Position numbers and translations under genes: made by a program
In this document: in pieces, positions 1-7,511 of the stretch
Layout of the letters: every line of letters starts with the position of its first letter
Position numbering within the stretch: position 1 is the first letter of the stretch
Assembly: GCF_016863495.1 (NCBI RefSeq)
Contig: NZ_BOOZ01000028.1
Span: forward strand, 1-64,000
Source: Micromonospora andamanensis
GTDB taxonomy: Bacteria; Actinomycetota; Actinomycetes; Mycobacteriales; Micromonosporaceae
DNA: 64,000 bases
Direction: 5' to 3'
The notes under the pieces: generated by a model
The model's database searches: none
What the model was told of the DNA's origin: nothing
Seen by the model: the letters and a program-made list of their open reading frames with translations, nothing else

Positions 1-209
1 GTCGGACTGACGCAAACTTCTTGATCACCGCAGTGGGTGGGGGCGGGAGGAGGTGGGCGGAGTGTGGGGTGGGTTACAGGGGGGAGGTCGGGCGCGGTGT
101 TATTACTGGCGAGTAGCATCGGGGAAACGCCAGTGCTGGCGACCCTTGTTCGGTCCGTCATGCGCCTGCGGCGCGACGGACCGGATCGTGGTCGAATAGG
201 AGGCTCATC
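1..209. promoter_or_regulatory. Upstream region of thiolase operon: G-rich tract and small inverted repeat
   Basis: No gene is visible here. Bases 31-90 are very G-rich on the plus strand. At 104-115 TACT and AGTA flank the spacer GGCG, an inverted repeat of the kind TetR-family regulators bind, lying in the most AT-rich part of the leader about 95 bases before the thiolase start; a role as operator is inference. A good ribosome binding site (AGGAGG, about 198-203) precedes the GTG at 210. Bases 12-28 resemble the right arm of the hairpin element seen at 30.7 and 46.6 kb. Confidence 0.35.
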
Positions 210-1421
210 GTGCCCCGTGAAGTCCGGGATGTCGTCTTCGTCGACGGTGTCCGCACCCCCTTCGGCAAGGCGGGTGGCATGTACGCCAACACCCGCGCCG
301 ACGACCTGGTGATCCGCTGCATCCGCGAGCTGCTGCGCCGCAACCCCCAACTGCCGCCGGAGCGGGTCGAGGAGGTCGCCATCGCCGCCACCACCCAGAT
401 CGGCGACCAGGGCCTGACGATCGGCCGCACCGCCGCGCTGCTGGCGGGCCTGCCCAAGACGGTTCCGGGTTTCGCCATCGACCGGATGTGTGCCGGGGCC
501 ATGACCGCCGTGACCACAGTCGCCGGCGGCATCGCCATGGGCGCGTACGACATCGCGATCGCCGGTGGCGTCGAGCACATGGGCCGGCACCCGATGGGTG
601 AGGGCGTCGACCCGAACCCGCGCATCATCGCCGAGAAGCTTGTCGACCCGTCCGCGCTAGTGATGGGCTCCACCGCGGAGAACCTGCACGACCGGGTTCC
701 GCACATCACCAAGCAGCGCACCGACGCGTTCGCCCTCGCCTCCCAGCAGAAGACCGCGAAGGCGTACGCCAACGGCAAGCTCCAGGACGACCTGGTTCCG
801 GTGGCGATCCGCGACGAGGAGAACGGCTGGGGCCTGGCCACTGTTGACGAGGCGCCCCGGGACACCTCGATGGAGAAGCTCGCCACCCTCAAGACCCCGT
901 TCCGCCCACACGGCAAGGTCACCGCGGGCAACGCCGCCGGTCTCAACGACGGCGCCACCGCCAGCCTGCTCGCCGACGAGGCCACCGCCCGCGAGCTGGG
1001 CCTGCCGGTCGCGATGCGGCTGGTTTCGTACGGCTTCGTCGGCGTCGAGCCCGAGGTGATGGGCGTCGGCCCGATCCCGTCGACCGAGAAGGCGTTGCGG
1101 ATCGCCGGGCTGACCATCGACGACATCGGCCTGTTCGAGCTGAACGAGGCGTTCGCCGTGCAGGTGCTGGCCTTCCTCGACCACTTCGGCATCGCCGACG
1201 ATGACCCGCGGGTCAACCCGTGGGGCGGCGCGATCGCCATCGGTCACCCGCTCGCCTCCTCCGGCGTACGGCTGATGACCCAGCTCGCCCGGCAGTTCGC
1301 CGAGCACCCGGAGGTCCGCTACGGCCTCACCGCCATGTGCATCGGCATCGGCATGGGCGGCACGGTCATCTGGGAGAACCCGCACTGGACCGGGTCCGCG
1401 CAGGAGGGTGGAGACAAGTGA
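210..1421 (+). CDS. fadA: Acetyl-CoA acyltransferase (thiolase, FadA-like)
   Basis: A 403-residue thiolase for the last step of fatty acid beta-oxidation: CoA-dependent cleavage of 3-ketoacyl-CoA to acetyl-CoA and a shortened acyl-CoA, in the cytoplasm. The N-terminal VFVDGVRTPFGK, the nucleophile Cys94 in FAIDRMCAGAM, the catalytic His in GGAIAIGHPLASSG and the second Cys in MCIGIGMGG are all present and the length is normal. The GTG start has an AGGAGG site about seven bases upstream. The stop overlaps the next gene's GTG (GTGA at 1418-1421), so the two are translationally coupled as a FadA-FadB type complex. Confidence 0.93.
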   Translation: MPREVRDVVFVDGVRTPFGKAGGMYANTRADDLVIRCIRELLRRNPQLPPERVEEVAIAATTQIGDQGLTIGRTAALLAGLPKTVPGFAIDRMCAGAMTAVTTVAGGIAMGAYDIAIAGGVEHMGRHPMGEGVDPNPRIIAEKLVDPSALVMGSTAENLHDRVPHITKQRTDAFALASQQKTAKAYANGKLQDDLVPVAIRDEENGWGLATVDEAPRDTSMEKLATLKTPFRPHGKVTAGNAAGLNDGATASLLADEATARELGLPVAMRLVSYGFVGVEPEVMGVGPIPSTEKALRIAGLTIDDIGLFELNEAFAVQVLAFLDHFGIADDDPRVNPWGGAIAIGHPLASSGVRLMTQLARQFAEHPEVRYGLTAMCIGIGMGGTVIWENPHWTGSAQEGGDK

Positions 1422-3487
1422 GCGCGCTCGCCGCACCGAACGAGGTCGTCACCAGGGCGCTGCTGCGGCAGGTGAACGTGCCGGGGCTGGACCGCCCGGC
1501 CGCTCTGATCACCCTGGACAACGGATTCGACCACACCAAGCCGAACACCTTCGGCCCGGCCGGTCTGACCAGCCTGGACGAGGCGATAAGCGCCGCGCTC
1601 GCGGCCGAACCGGCGTTCATCGCGGTCACCGGAAAGCCGTACATCTTCTGTGTCGGCGCGGACATCACCGGCCTGCCGCAGCTCGCGGACCGCGAGCAGG
1701 CGCTGGAGATCGGCCGCCTGGGTCACCGGGTCTTCGCCCGGCTCAAGGACAGCTCCGTACCGACCTTCGCCTTCGTCAACGGCGCGGCGATGGGCGGCGG
1801 TCTGGAACTGGCCCTGCACTGCCACTACCGGACCCTGTCGGCCGGCGCGGCGGCGCTGGCGCTGCCGGAGGTCTCCCTCGGTCTGATCCCGGGCTGGGGC
1901 GGCACCCAACTGCTGCCGAACCTGATCGGCATCCCGGCGGCCACCCAGGTGATCATCCAGAACCCGTTGATGCAGAACAAGATGCTCAAGCCGAAGCAGG
2001 CGGCCGAGCTGGGCATCGCCGACGTGCTGCTGGAGCCGGCCGACTTCCTGGAGCGGTCGCTGGAGTGGGCCGCCGGTGTCGTCCGGGGCCAGGTCGAGGT
2101 GACCCGGCCCGAGGTCGACAAGGACATGTGGGCGGGCGTGCTCTACTTCGCCCGGCAGACGCTGGACCAGCGGCTGCACGGCGCGGTCCCGGCCGCTTAC
2201 AAGGCGCTCGATCTGCTGGAGACGGCGAAGGACGCCGACTTCGCCACCGGCACCGCCGCGGAGGACGAGGCCCTGGCCGACCTGGTCTTCTCCGAGGAAC
2301 TGCGCAGCGGCCTGTACGCCTTCGACCTGGTGCAGCGGCGGGCCAAGCGGCCGGCCGGCGCACCGGACAAGGGCCTGGCCAGGCCGGTGACGAAGGTCGG
2401 CATCGTCGGCGCCGGTCTGATGGCCAGCCAGCTGGCGCTGCTGTTCGCCCGCCGCCTCCAGGTGCCTGTCGTGCTCACCGACCTGGACCAGTCGCGGGTC
2501 GACAAGGGCGTGGGCTACGTGCACACCCAGATCGAGAAGGCGGTGAGCAAGGGCCGGATGGACAAGGGCACGGCCGCGAAGCTGTACGGCCTGGTGTCCG
2601 GCTCGGTCGACAAGTCCGTCTTCGCCGACGCCGACTTCGTCATCGAGGCGGTCTTCGAGGACCTGAGCGTCAAGAAGCAGGTCTGGGCCGAGCTGGAGAA
2701 GATCGTCAAGCCGGAGGCGGTGCTCGCCACCAACACCTCCTCGTTGTCGATCACCGAGATGGCTGCGGAGCTGGAGCACCCGGAGCGGGTCGTCGGTTTC
2801 CACTTCTTCAACCCGGTGGCGGTGCTGCCGCTGCTGGAGATCGTTCGGGGCGAGCGGACCGACGACGCCACCCTGGCGACCGCGTTCGCCGTCGGCAAGC
2901 AGCTCAAGAAGTCGAGTGTGCTGGTGAAGGACGCCCCGGCGTTCGTGGTCAACCGGCTGCTCACCCGATTCCTGGGCACCGTGTTCGCCGCCGTCGACGC
3001 GGGCACCCCGCTGGAGGTGGCGAACCGGGCGCTGGACCCGCTGGGTCTGCCGATGCGGCCCCTCGCCCTGCTCCAGTTGGTCGGGCCGGCCGTCGCGCAC
3101 CACGTGGGCGGGACCCTGCACGCGGCGTTCCCGGACCGGTTCGGCGTCAGCGAGAACCTCAAGCGGATCGCCGACTCCGGCCAGCCGATAGTGGTCGACG
3201 ACGAGATCAACGCCGAGGTGGCGAAGCTGCTGGTGGTCGGCGACCAGCCGCTCACCGAGGAGCAGGTACGCCAGAACGCGCTGGACGCACTGGCGCAGGA
3301 GATCCGGCTGATGCTCGACGAGGGCGTCGTGGCCGAGGCGCAGGACATCGACCTGTGCATGATCCTCGGTGCCGGTTGGCCGTTCCACCTGGGCGGCGTC
3401 ACGCCGTACCTGGACCGGACCGGCACCAGCGAGCGGGTCACCGGTAAGCGGTTCCTGCCGCGCGGCGCGGCCAGCCTGGCCGGGTGA
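1418..3487 (+). CDS. fadB: 3-hydroxyacyl-CoA dehydrogenase / enoyl-CoA hydratase (FadB-like)
   Basis: A 689-residue bifunctional beta-oxidation protein. The first ~300 residues are a crotonase domain: the oxyanion loop GAAMGGGLELAL near residue 125 and LPEVSLGLIPGWGG with the two expected glutamates. From ~325 an NAD-binding Rossmann domain begins (VGIVGAGLMASQLA), with NTSSLSITEMA and the catalytic His in GFHFFNPVAVLPL near residue 463, then two C-terminal dehydrogenase domains. It hydrates trans-2-enoyl-CoA and oxidises the 3-hydroxy product, handing it to the thiolase encoded upstream. The frame is open further upstream, but the GTG at 1418 overlapping the thiolase stop is the natural start. 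Confidence 0.92.
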   Translation: MSALAAPNEVVTRALLRQVNVPGLDRPAALITLDNGFDHTKPNTFGPAGLTSLDEAISAALAAEPAFIAVTGKPYIFCVGADITGLPQLADREQALEIGRLGHRVFARLKDSSVPTFAFVNGAAMGGGLELALHCHYRTLSAGAAALALPEVSLGLIPGWGGTQLLPNLIGIPAATQVIIQNPLMQNKMLKPKQAAELGIADVLLEPADFLERSLEWAAGVVRGQVEVTRPEVDKDMWAGVLYFARQTLDQRLHGAVPAAYKALDLLETAKDADFATGTAAEDEALADLVFSEELRSGLYAFDLVQRRAKRPAGAPDKGLARPVTKVGIVGAGLMASQLALLFARRLQVPVVLTDLDQSRVDKGVGYVHTQIEKAVSKGRMDKGTAAKLYGLVSGSVDKSVFADADFVIEAVFEDLSVKKQVWAELEKIVKPEAVLATNTSSLSITEMAAELEHPERVVGFHFFNPVAVLPLLEIVRGERTDDATLATAFAVGKQLKKSSVLVKDAPAFVVNRLLTRFLGTVFAAVDAGTPLEVANRALDPLGLPMRPLALLQLVGPAVAHHVGGTLHAAFPDRFGVSENLKRIADSGQPIVVDDEINAEVAKLLVVGDQPLTEEQVRQNALDALAQEIRLMLDEGVVAEAQDIDLCMILGAGWPFHLGGVTPYLDRTGTSERVTGKRFLPRGAASLAG

Positions 3488-3504
3488 CCGGCCTGACGAC
3501 ACCG

Positions 3505-3541
3505 ATCGCGGTGGTCACCCGACAAGGGTGGCCACCGCGAT
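3505..3541 (+). terminator. Hairpin terminator of the fadA-fadB operon
   Basis: Sixteen-base arms (3505-3520 and 3526-3541) pair with a single T-G wobble around the loop GACAA, 18 bases after the fadB stop. No T tract follows, as is common for actinobacterial terminators. Confidence 0.6.
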
Positions 3542-3617
3542 TCGCGTTCGGTGCCGACGGTACGGATGAACCACCTGGCTACGATGACCGGTCCACCCGA
3601 GATCAGGAGCTGACAGG

Positions 3618-4493
3618 ATGTCCCACCCCCCGGACGAGCACCAGAACCCGCCGGCCGCCGGGCCGTATCCGCCCTCGGGCGGATACCCGAACGCCGGCCC
3701 AGCTCCGCATCCTCAACCGGGTGTCGGGCCGTACCCGCCGGCCGGTGCCCAGCCGGGCGGTTACCCGGCACCACCCGGCACCTACCCACCGCCCGGCGGC
3801 GCTCTGCCTCCGCCCGGCCAGCCGTATCCCGGGGGTCCGGGATTCGGCGGCACAGAGCCGGGGCTCGGCGGTCCGGGGCTGGCCGGTCCGGGCCTGGCAG
3901 GTCCGCAGAAGAAGAAGTTCGGGGTCGGGAAGATCCTGCTTGTCGTCTTCGCGGTCCTGTTGGTGCTGTGCGGCGGCGGTGGCACCGCCATCTGGTTCGC
4001 GGTGAAGGATGACGTCACCGAGGCCGTGGAAGCCACCCGGACCCGGATGGTCGCCCCGGACACCCTGGCCGGCCGACCAAAGATCACCGACCCGGAGTTG
4101 CAGCAGGCGGCCGACGACATGGTCCGCAACATCGAGGCGACGGTGAGCAACGAGACGAGCGCGGTGGGCGCGTTCTACGGTGACCCGGCCGACCAGGACC
4201 TCATCATGATCGCGGGCGCGTCCGGCCTGATGTCCGATCCGAAGCAGGAACTCGACGCGGCGGTCCAGGGACTTTCCGCCGAACTGGACCTCACGAACAT
4301 GGCAGCTGTCGATCCGGGGCCGCTCGGTGGCGAGGCGAGGTGCGGCGACGGCGGGTCGGATGGTGTCCCGCTGGGCATCTGCACCTGGGCCGACCGGGGC
4401 AGCGTCGGCCTGATCGTGATGTTCTTCTCGTCCCGCGCCGACGCTCAGGCCGAGTTCGTCACCATTCGGAGCCAGGTCCAGCAACGCGAGTGA
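3618..4493 (+). CDS. Proline/glycine-rich single-pass membrane protein
   Basis: Unknown function, 291 residues. Residues 1-95 are a low-complexity Pro/Gly/Tyr-rich cytoplasmic segment (repeats such as GPYPP, PPPGG), followed by QKKKFG and one transmembrane helix at about 105-130 (ILLVVFAVLLVLCGG) and a ~160-residue domain predicted to be outside the membrane. This layout is common among actinobacterial envelope proteins. ATG with AGGAGC upstream (3605-3610). The gene is monocistronic between two hairpins. Two cysteines in the outer domain (near RCGDGG and GICTWA) could form a disulfide. Confidence 0.75.
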   Translation: MSHPPDEHQNPPAAGPYPPSGGYPNAGPAPHPQPGVGPYPPAGAQPGGYPAPPGTYPPPGGALPPPGQPYPGGPGFGGTEPGLGGPGLAGPGLAGPQKKKFGVGKILLVVFAVLLVLCGGGGTAIWFAVKDDVTEAVEATRTRMVAPDTLAGRPKITDPELQQAADDMVRNIEATVSNETSAVGAFYGDPADQDLIMIAGASGLMSDPKQELDAAVQGLSAELDLTNMAAVDPGPLGGEARCGDGGSDGVPLGICTWADRGSVGLIVMFFSSRADAQAEFVTIRSQVQQRE

Positions 4494-4497
4494 GCAG

Positions 4498-4545
4498 GGC
4501 CGGCAACAGGGCGGCGGACGCGACCCGCCAGCCCTGTTGCCGGCC
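4498..4545. terminator. Bidirectional hairpin between convergent genes
   Basis: Perfect 15-base arms, 4498-4512 and 4531-4545, with a smaller GGCGG/CCGCC stem inside the loop. It lies between the end of the plus-strand membrane protein gene and the end of the minus-strand HxlR gene. Confidence 0.65.
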
Positions 4546-4587
4546 GCTCCGGGTCGCCTGCCGGGCTGGAGTCCGGCAGGTGCCGGG

Positions 4588-5019
4588 TCAGGAAGCGTCG
4601 TATTCGTCGCGGTGGGCCAGAACCTCGCCCATGTGGGCCTGAGCCCAGTACCTCATCTCGCGTGTCGTGCGGTGCAGCGACAGACCGAGATCGGTCAGCT
4701 CGTAGGTGACGGTGACCGGGACGGTAGGCGTCACGGTACGGGTGAGCAGGCCGTCCCGCTCCAGCGCACGCAGGGTCTGGGTCAGCATCTTCTGGCTGAC
4801 GCCGGCCAGCAGGCGGGCAAGCTCGGAGTAGCGCATCGCTCTCGGCGCGTCAGACGCGACAGGTCGCTGAGCGGCGTCGCCGCCCAACGCGCACAGGATC
4901 AGCACGACCCACTTGTCCGAGATCCGGTCGAGCAACTGGCGGCTGGGGCACACCGCGAGGAACGCGTTGTACTCCTCCCGGGCCTGCGCCTGCCGCTGCG
5001 CCGCCTTCATCGTCGTCAC
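4588..5019 (-). CDS. HxlR-family transcriptional regulator
   Basis: A 143-residue winged-helix regulator. The family signature is clear: CPSRQLLDRISDKWVVLILCALGG near the N-terminus, then RYSELARLLAGVSQKMLTQTLRALERDGLLTR (recognition helix and wing) and the C-terminal ELTDLGLSL. HxlR proteins respond to aldehydes, quinones or redox stress, often through the N-terminal cysteine, here in AVCPSR. It is divergent from the aldo-keto reductase gene at 5149, the usual arrangement for a regulator and its target. The GTG at 5019 follows an AGGGG site; an in-frame ATG lies three codons further on. Confidence 0.88.
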   Translation of the reverse strand: MTTMKAAQRQAQAREEYNAFLAVCPSRQLLDRISDKWVVLILCALGGDAAQRPVASDAPRAMRYSELARLLAGVSQKMLTQTLRALERDGLLTRTVTPTVPVTVTYELTDLGLSLHRTTREMRYWAQAHMGEVLAHRDEYDAS

Positions 5020-5148
5020 TGAGCGCCCCTCTTGCTGCTGGGTGGGTTACGCACTTTCGAGTGCCTACTTCCCGTTGGAAAGTTTCTCTCCAAGACTGAC
5101 GTAGGCAAGCGAAACGCGCCACCCTCTCACCAGCGAGGAAGCGACACG
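5020..5148. promoter_or_regulatory. Divergent promoter region of HxlR gene and aldo-keto reductase
   Basis: This 129-base intergenic region holds an inverted repeat GCACT-TTCG-AGTGC (5051-5064). Further on, TGCCTAC and GTAGGCA form a widely spaced pair (about 5062-5068 and 5100-5106). These are candidate HxlR sites controlling both promoters; the assignment is inference from position. Confidence 0.4.
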
Positions 5149-6018
5149 ATGAGCACTACTCCCTCCCTACCCGGCGGCACCTGGCCACTCGGCGATCAGA
5201 CCGTCACCCGATTCGGCTACGGCGCCATGCAACTCGCCGGCCCCTTGGTGATGGGGCCGCCCGCCGACCGCGACGGTGCCCTGGCCGTGCTGCGCGAAGC
5301 GGTCGACCGGGGAATCACCCACATCGACACGAGCGACGCCTACGGGCCCCGGGTCACGAACGAGCTGATCCGCGAAGCACTGCATCCCTACCCGGAGTCA
5401 CTTGTCATAGCCACGAAGGTGGGGGCGAACCGCGACGCGCAGGGCGGCTGGCCGACCGCCCGCCGACCGGAGGAACTGCGCGAGCAGGTCCACCAGAACC
5501 TGCGTTCCCTCGGGGTCGAGACCCTGGATCTGGTCAACATGCGCATGGGTGACGCCGCAGGCCCCCAGCCCGGCTCGATCACCGAGGCGTTCGAGACGCT
5601 CGCCGCGCTCCAGCAAGAGGGCCTGATCCGTCACCTCGGCGTCAGCAACGTCACCGCGGAGCAGGTCGCCGAGGCCCGGGCCGTCGCCCCGGTGGTGTGC
5701 GTGCAGAACATGTACAACCTCGCCCACCGCCACGACGACTACCTCATCGAGCAACTCGCCGCCGACGGCATCGCCTACGTGCCGTTCTTCCCGCTGGGCG
5801 GCTTCTCGCCGGTGCAGTCCGAGGCGCTCTCGGCCGTCGCCGCCCGGGCGGGGTCGACACCGATGTCCGTCGCCCTCGCCTGGCTGGTGCAGCGCTCACC
5901 GAACATCCTGCTGATTCCCGGTACGTCGAAGGTGGCGCACCTGCGCGAGAACATCGTCGGCGCGGGGCTGCCGTTGTCCGCCGAGGACGTCGCCGCGTTG
6001 GACGGCATCGGCCGCTGA
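5149..6018 (+). CDS. Aldo/keto reductase
   Basis: A 289-residue TIM-barrel oxidoreductase expected to reduce aldehydes or ketones with NADPH. Catalytic Asp60 and Tyr65 (HIDTSDAYG) and Lys90 (LVIATKVG) are visible. Where most families carry the fourth residue, His, this one reads LDLVNMRMGD, so the canonical His is absent; other actinobacterial reductases of this branch also have an NLR-type sequence here. The C-terminal cofactor site shows LLIPGTSKVAHLREN. The ATG at 5149 with GAGGAA upstream is preferred over an upstream in-frame start that would run through the promoter region. Probable target of the divergent HxlR regulator. Confidence 0.88.
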   Translation: MSTTPSLPGGTWPLGDQTVTRFGYGAMQLAGPLVMGPPADRDGALAVLREAVDRGITHIDTSDAYGPRVTNELIREALHPYPESLVIATKVGANRDAQGGWPTARRPEELREQVHQNLRSLGVETLDLVNMRMGDAAGPQPGSITEAFETLAALQQEGLIRHLGVSNVTAEQVAEARAVAPVVCVQNMYNLAHRHDDYLIEQLAADGIAYVPFFPLGGFSPVQSEALSAVAARAGSTPMSVALAWLVQRSPNILLIPGTSKVAHLRENIVGAGLPLSAEDVAALDGIGR

Positions 6019-6032
6019 CCGTACGCGGGACC

Positions 6033-6068
6033 GACATCGGAGCGGCGGCACCCCGCCGCTCCGATGTC
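6033..6068. terminator. Perfect 16-bp hairpin between convergent genes
   Basis: Arms 6033-6048 and 6053-6068 are fully complementary around a four-base loop. It is placed between the aldo-keto reductase stop and the end of the minus-strand VOC gene, so it can serve both. Confidence 0.7.
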
Positions 6069-6083
6069 ACGGCGTCGCTCCGC

Positions 6084-6497
6084 TCAGCCGTCCGTCACGG
6101 TTCCCTCCGCCGCCGGCCGGGCCGCCGCCTTCTCGGCGGCGCTCCGCAGGACGCAGAACTCGTTGCCCTCCGGATCGGCGAGCACCACCCAACCGGCACC
6201 TGTCGGCCCGATGTGGTCGGCGATGTGCCGCGCCCCGATGCCGAGCAGCCGCTCGACCTCCTCGTCCCGGGTCCGGTCGGTGGGTTCCAGGTCGAGGTGC
6301 AGCCGGTTCTTCACCGTCTTGCCCTCCGGTACCGCCAGGAAGAGCACCTCCGGACCACCCGGCGGCAGCAGCATGGCCTCCGGATCGCCCGGGAAGTCGT
6401 CCGGCTGGCGGGGGCACTCGAAGACCTGGGCCCAGAAACCGGCCAGGGCGTACGTGTCGTGACAGTCGATTCCGATGTTGTGGATCCGTGCGCTCAT
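6084..6497 (-). CDS. VOC (glyoxalase/bleomycin-resistance) family protein
   Basis: A 137-residue protein of the vicinal oxygen chelate fold. It shows the paired beta-alpha-beta halves typical of this fold: IHNIGIDCHDTYALAGFWAQVFE at the start, NRLHLDLEPTDRTRDEEVERLLGIGA in the middle and VVLADPEGNEFCVL near the end (DPEGNEFC is a family hallmark). Members bind divalent metal or small molecules; the substrate cannot be read from sequence. The ATG at 6497 is preferred over an ORF extending to 6593 because the homologous fold begins there. Confidence 0.8.
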   Translation of the reverse strand: MSARIHNIGIDCHDTYALAGFWAQVFECPRQPDDFPGDPEAMLLPPGGPEVLFLAVPEGKTVKNRLHLDLEPTDRTRDEEVERLLGIGARHIADHIGPTGAGWVVLADPEGNEFCVLRSAAEKAAARPAAEGTVTDG

Positions 6498-7069
6498 GTG
6501 TCGTCCCTCGTGGTGTTCGCCACCGGCGTCGCAGCCCTGTCGGCTACCGCCAAAGGACCGCCGGAACCGGCGAGCCTGCGAGAGGCACGACACGGCGCGG
6601 CGGGGTCGGAGGCGGCCCTGCGGGCACGGACGTCGGGGCAGTCAGAACTGGCGTGTCTGGTCCGCTGAGTTACGGGACAGCGATCCCGCTACAGGTGCCC
6701 CGCGAGGATGAGCGGTCAGCCGGCAAGGCGGGGCGCGGACAGCATCATGGTGAACATCGACGCACCCCCCTCCTTGATCGGGCTGACCTCGTGATCCTCG
6801 CACTGCCACGCCCGGGGGAGCAACCCGCAGCGCAAATGTAGTAGCAACCTGACATCAGCCTTCAAACTGAGGCCACCAACCGGGCACCGTGCGCCTTGGG
6901 CACGGTGCCCGGTCAGTAGCCGGCTCTACCTACGCGCCCGGGCTTCTTCTCTCTCGTAATCGCCGTGATCACCGCGAATAACGCAACAACCAGGACAGCG
7001 CCGCCGGGATCCGCTCACCACAAGCCGAGAATCCCCAGTTCAGCGCCACGGGCCCGCGCACGACGCATG
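6498..7069. other. Intergenic region without a convincing gene
   Basis: I find no supported gene in these ~570 bases. The 6880-6912 hairpin lies inside. On the minus strand about 6920-7015 encodes a hydrophobic stretch (VLVVALFAVITAITREKK) that ends in a stop but has no plausible start codon after the preceding stop; it may be the tail of a decayed small membrane gene. Confidence 0.4.
6880..6912. terminator. Perfect 12-bp hairpin
   Basis: CCGGGCACCGTG (6880-6891) pairs perfectly with 6901-6912 across a nine-base loop. It may be a second terminator for the minus-strand RHS operon or the terminator of a lost gene. Confidence 0.5.
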
Positions 7070-7106
7070 CGTGGCCCGATGGTTGCTGCGCAACCATCGG
7101 GCCACG
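7070..7106 (-). terminator. Very strong 17-bp hairpin ending the RHS operon
   Basis: Arms 7070-7086 and 7090-7106 are perfectly complementary around a TGC loop, starting about 12 bases beyond the stop of the minus-strand membrane protein gene at 7119. Confidence 0.75.
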
Positions 7107-7118
7107 TTGCAAGGCGCG

Positions 7119-7511
7119 TCACCTCGACGTTACTCGCCCCGCCAGACCAGCGACGAACATCAGCGCTAAACCACACCCCAGTAGCATTAACGCGGGCAGG
7201 GAAACCGTCAAGTCAAGGTTGAGGGCGATCACCATACCGAGCAACCATAGGACTAGACCACTACCACCCGCGAGCATTAGCTGCTGCGTACCTTTTCGCG
7301 GCGGCTGGCCGTTCCATCTGCCATGCTGCACCCTCCAGGCTATTAGCACGACGAGTACCGCCGCGATCGCGATTGCGATCGCAATCCAGCCGAGGGTCGG
7401 CACGACAAGCAGAGCCAGAAAGGCAGCCATACACGACAGCGATAACAGCAGCAGAACCGGGACCAGGAACCGCGGCGCATCGCCCTTGTCGGCAGTACTG
7501 AAGTCACTCAT
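7119..7511 (-). CDS. Small four-helix membrane protein, candidate RHS immunity protein
   Basis: A 130-residue protein starting MSDFSTADKGDAPRF with about four hydrophobic segments: LVPVLLLLSLSCMAAFLALLVV, GWIAIAIAIAAVLVVLIAW, LMLAGGSGLVLWLLGMVIAL and LPALMLLGCGLALMFVAGLAG. I do not recognise a family. Its ATG overlaps the stop of the RHS gene (ATGA at 7508-7511), so the two are translationally coupled. A small membrane protein directly after a polymorphic-toxin-like gene is the standard position of an immunity protein, and a membrane immunity protein would fit a membrane-active toxin. Function is inference. Confidence 0.65.
   Translation of the reverse strand: MSDFSTADKGDAPRFLVPVLLLLSLSCMAAFLALLVVPTLGWIAIAIAIAAVLVVLIAWRVQHGRWNGQPPRKGTQQLMLAGGSGLVLWLLGMVIALNLDLTVSLPALMLLGCGLALMFVAGLAGRVTSR

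Noticed and set aside
31..90. G-rich tract considered as the end of an upstream gene or a G-quadruplex regulator
   Set aside because: No reading frame is supported and similar tracts flank the hairpin elements; kept only as part of that repeat, without claiming quadruplex formation.
1408..3447. 679-codon Arg/Gly/Pro-rich plus-strand ORF
   Set aside because: Shifted frame of the FadB-like gene in GC-rich DNA; no domain features.
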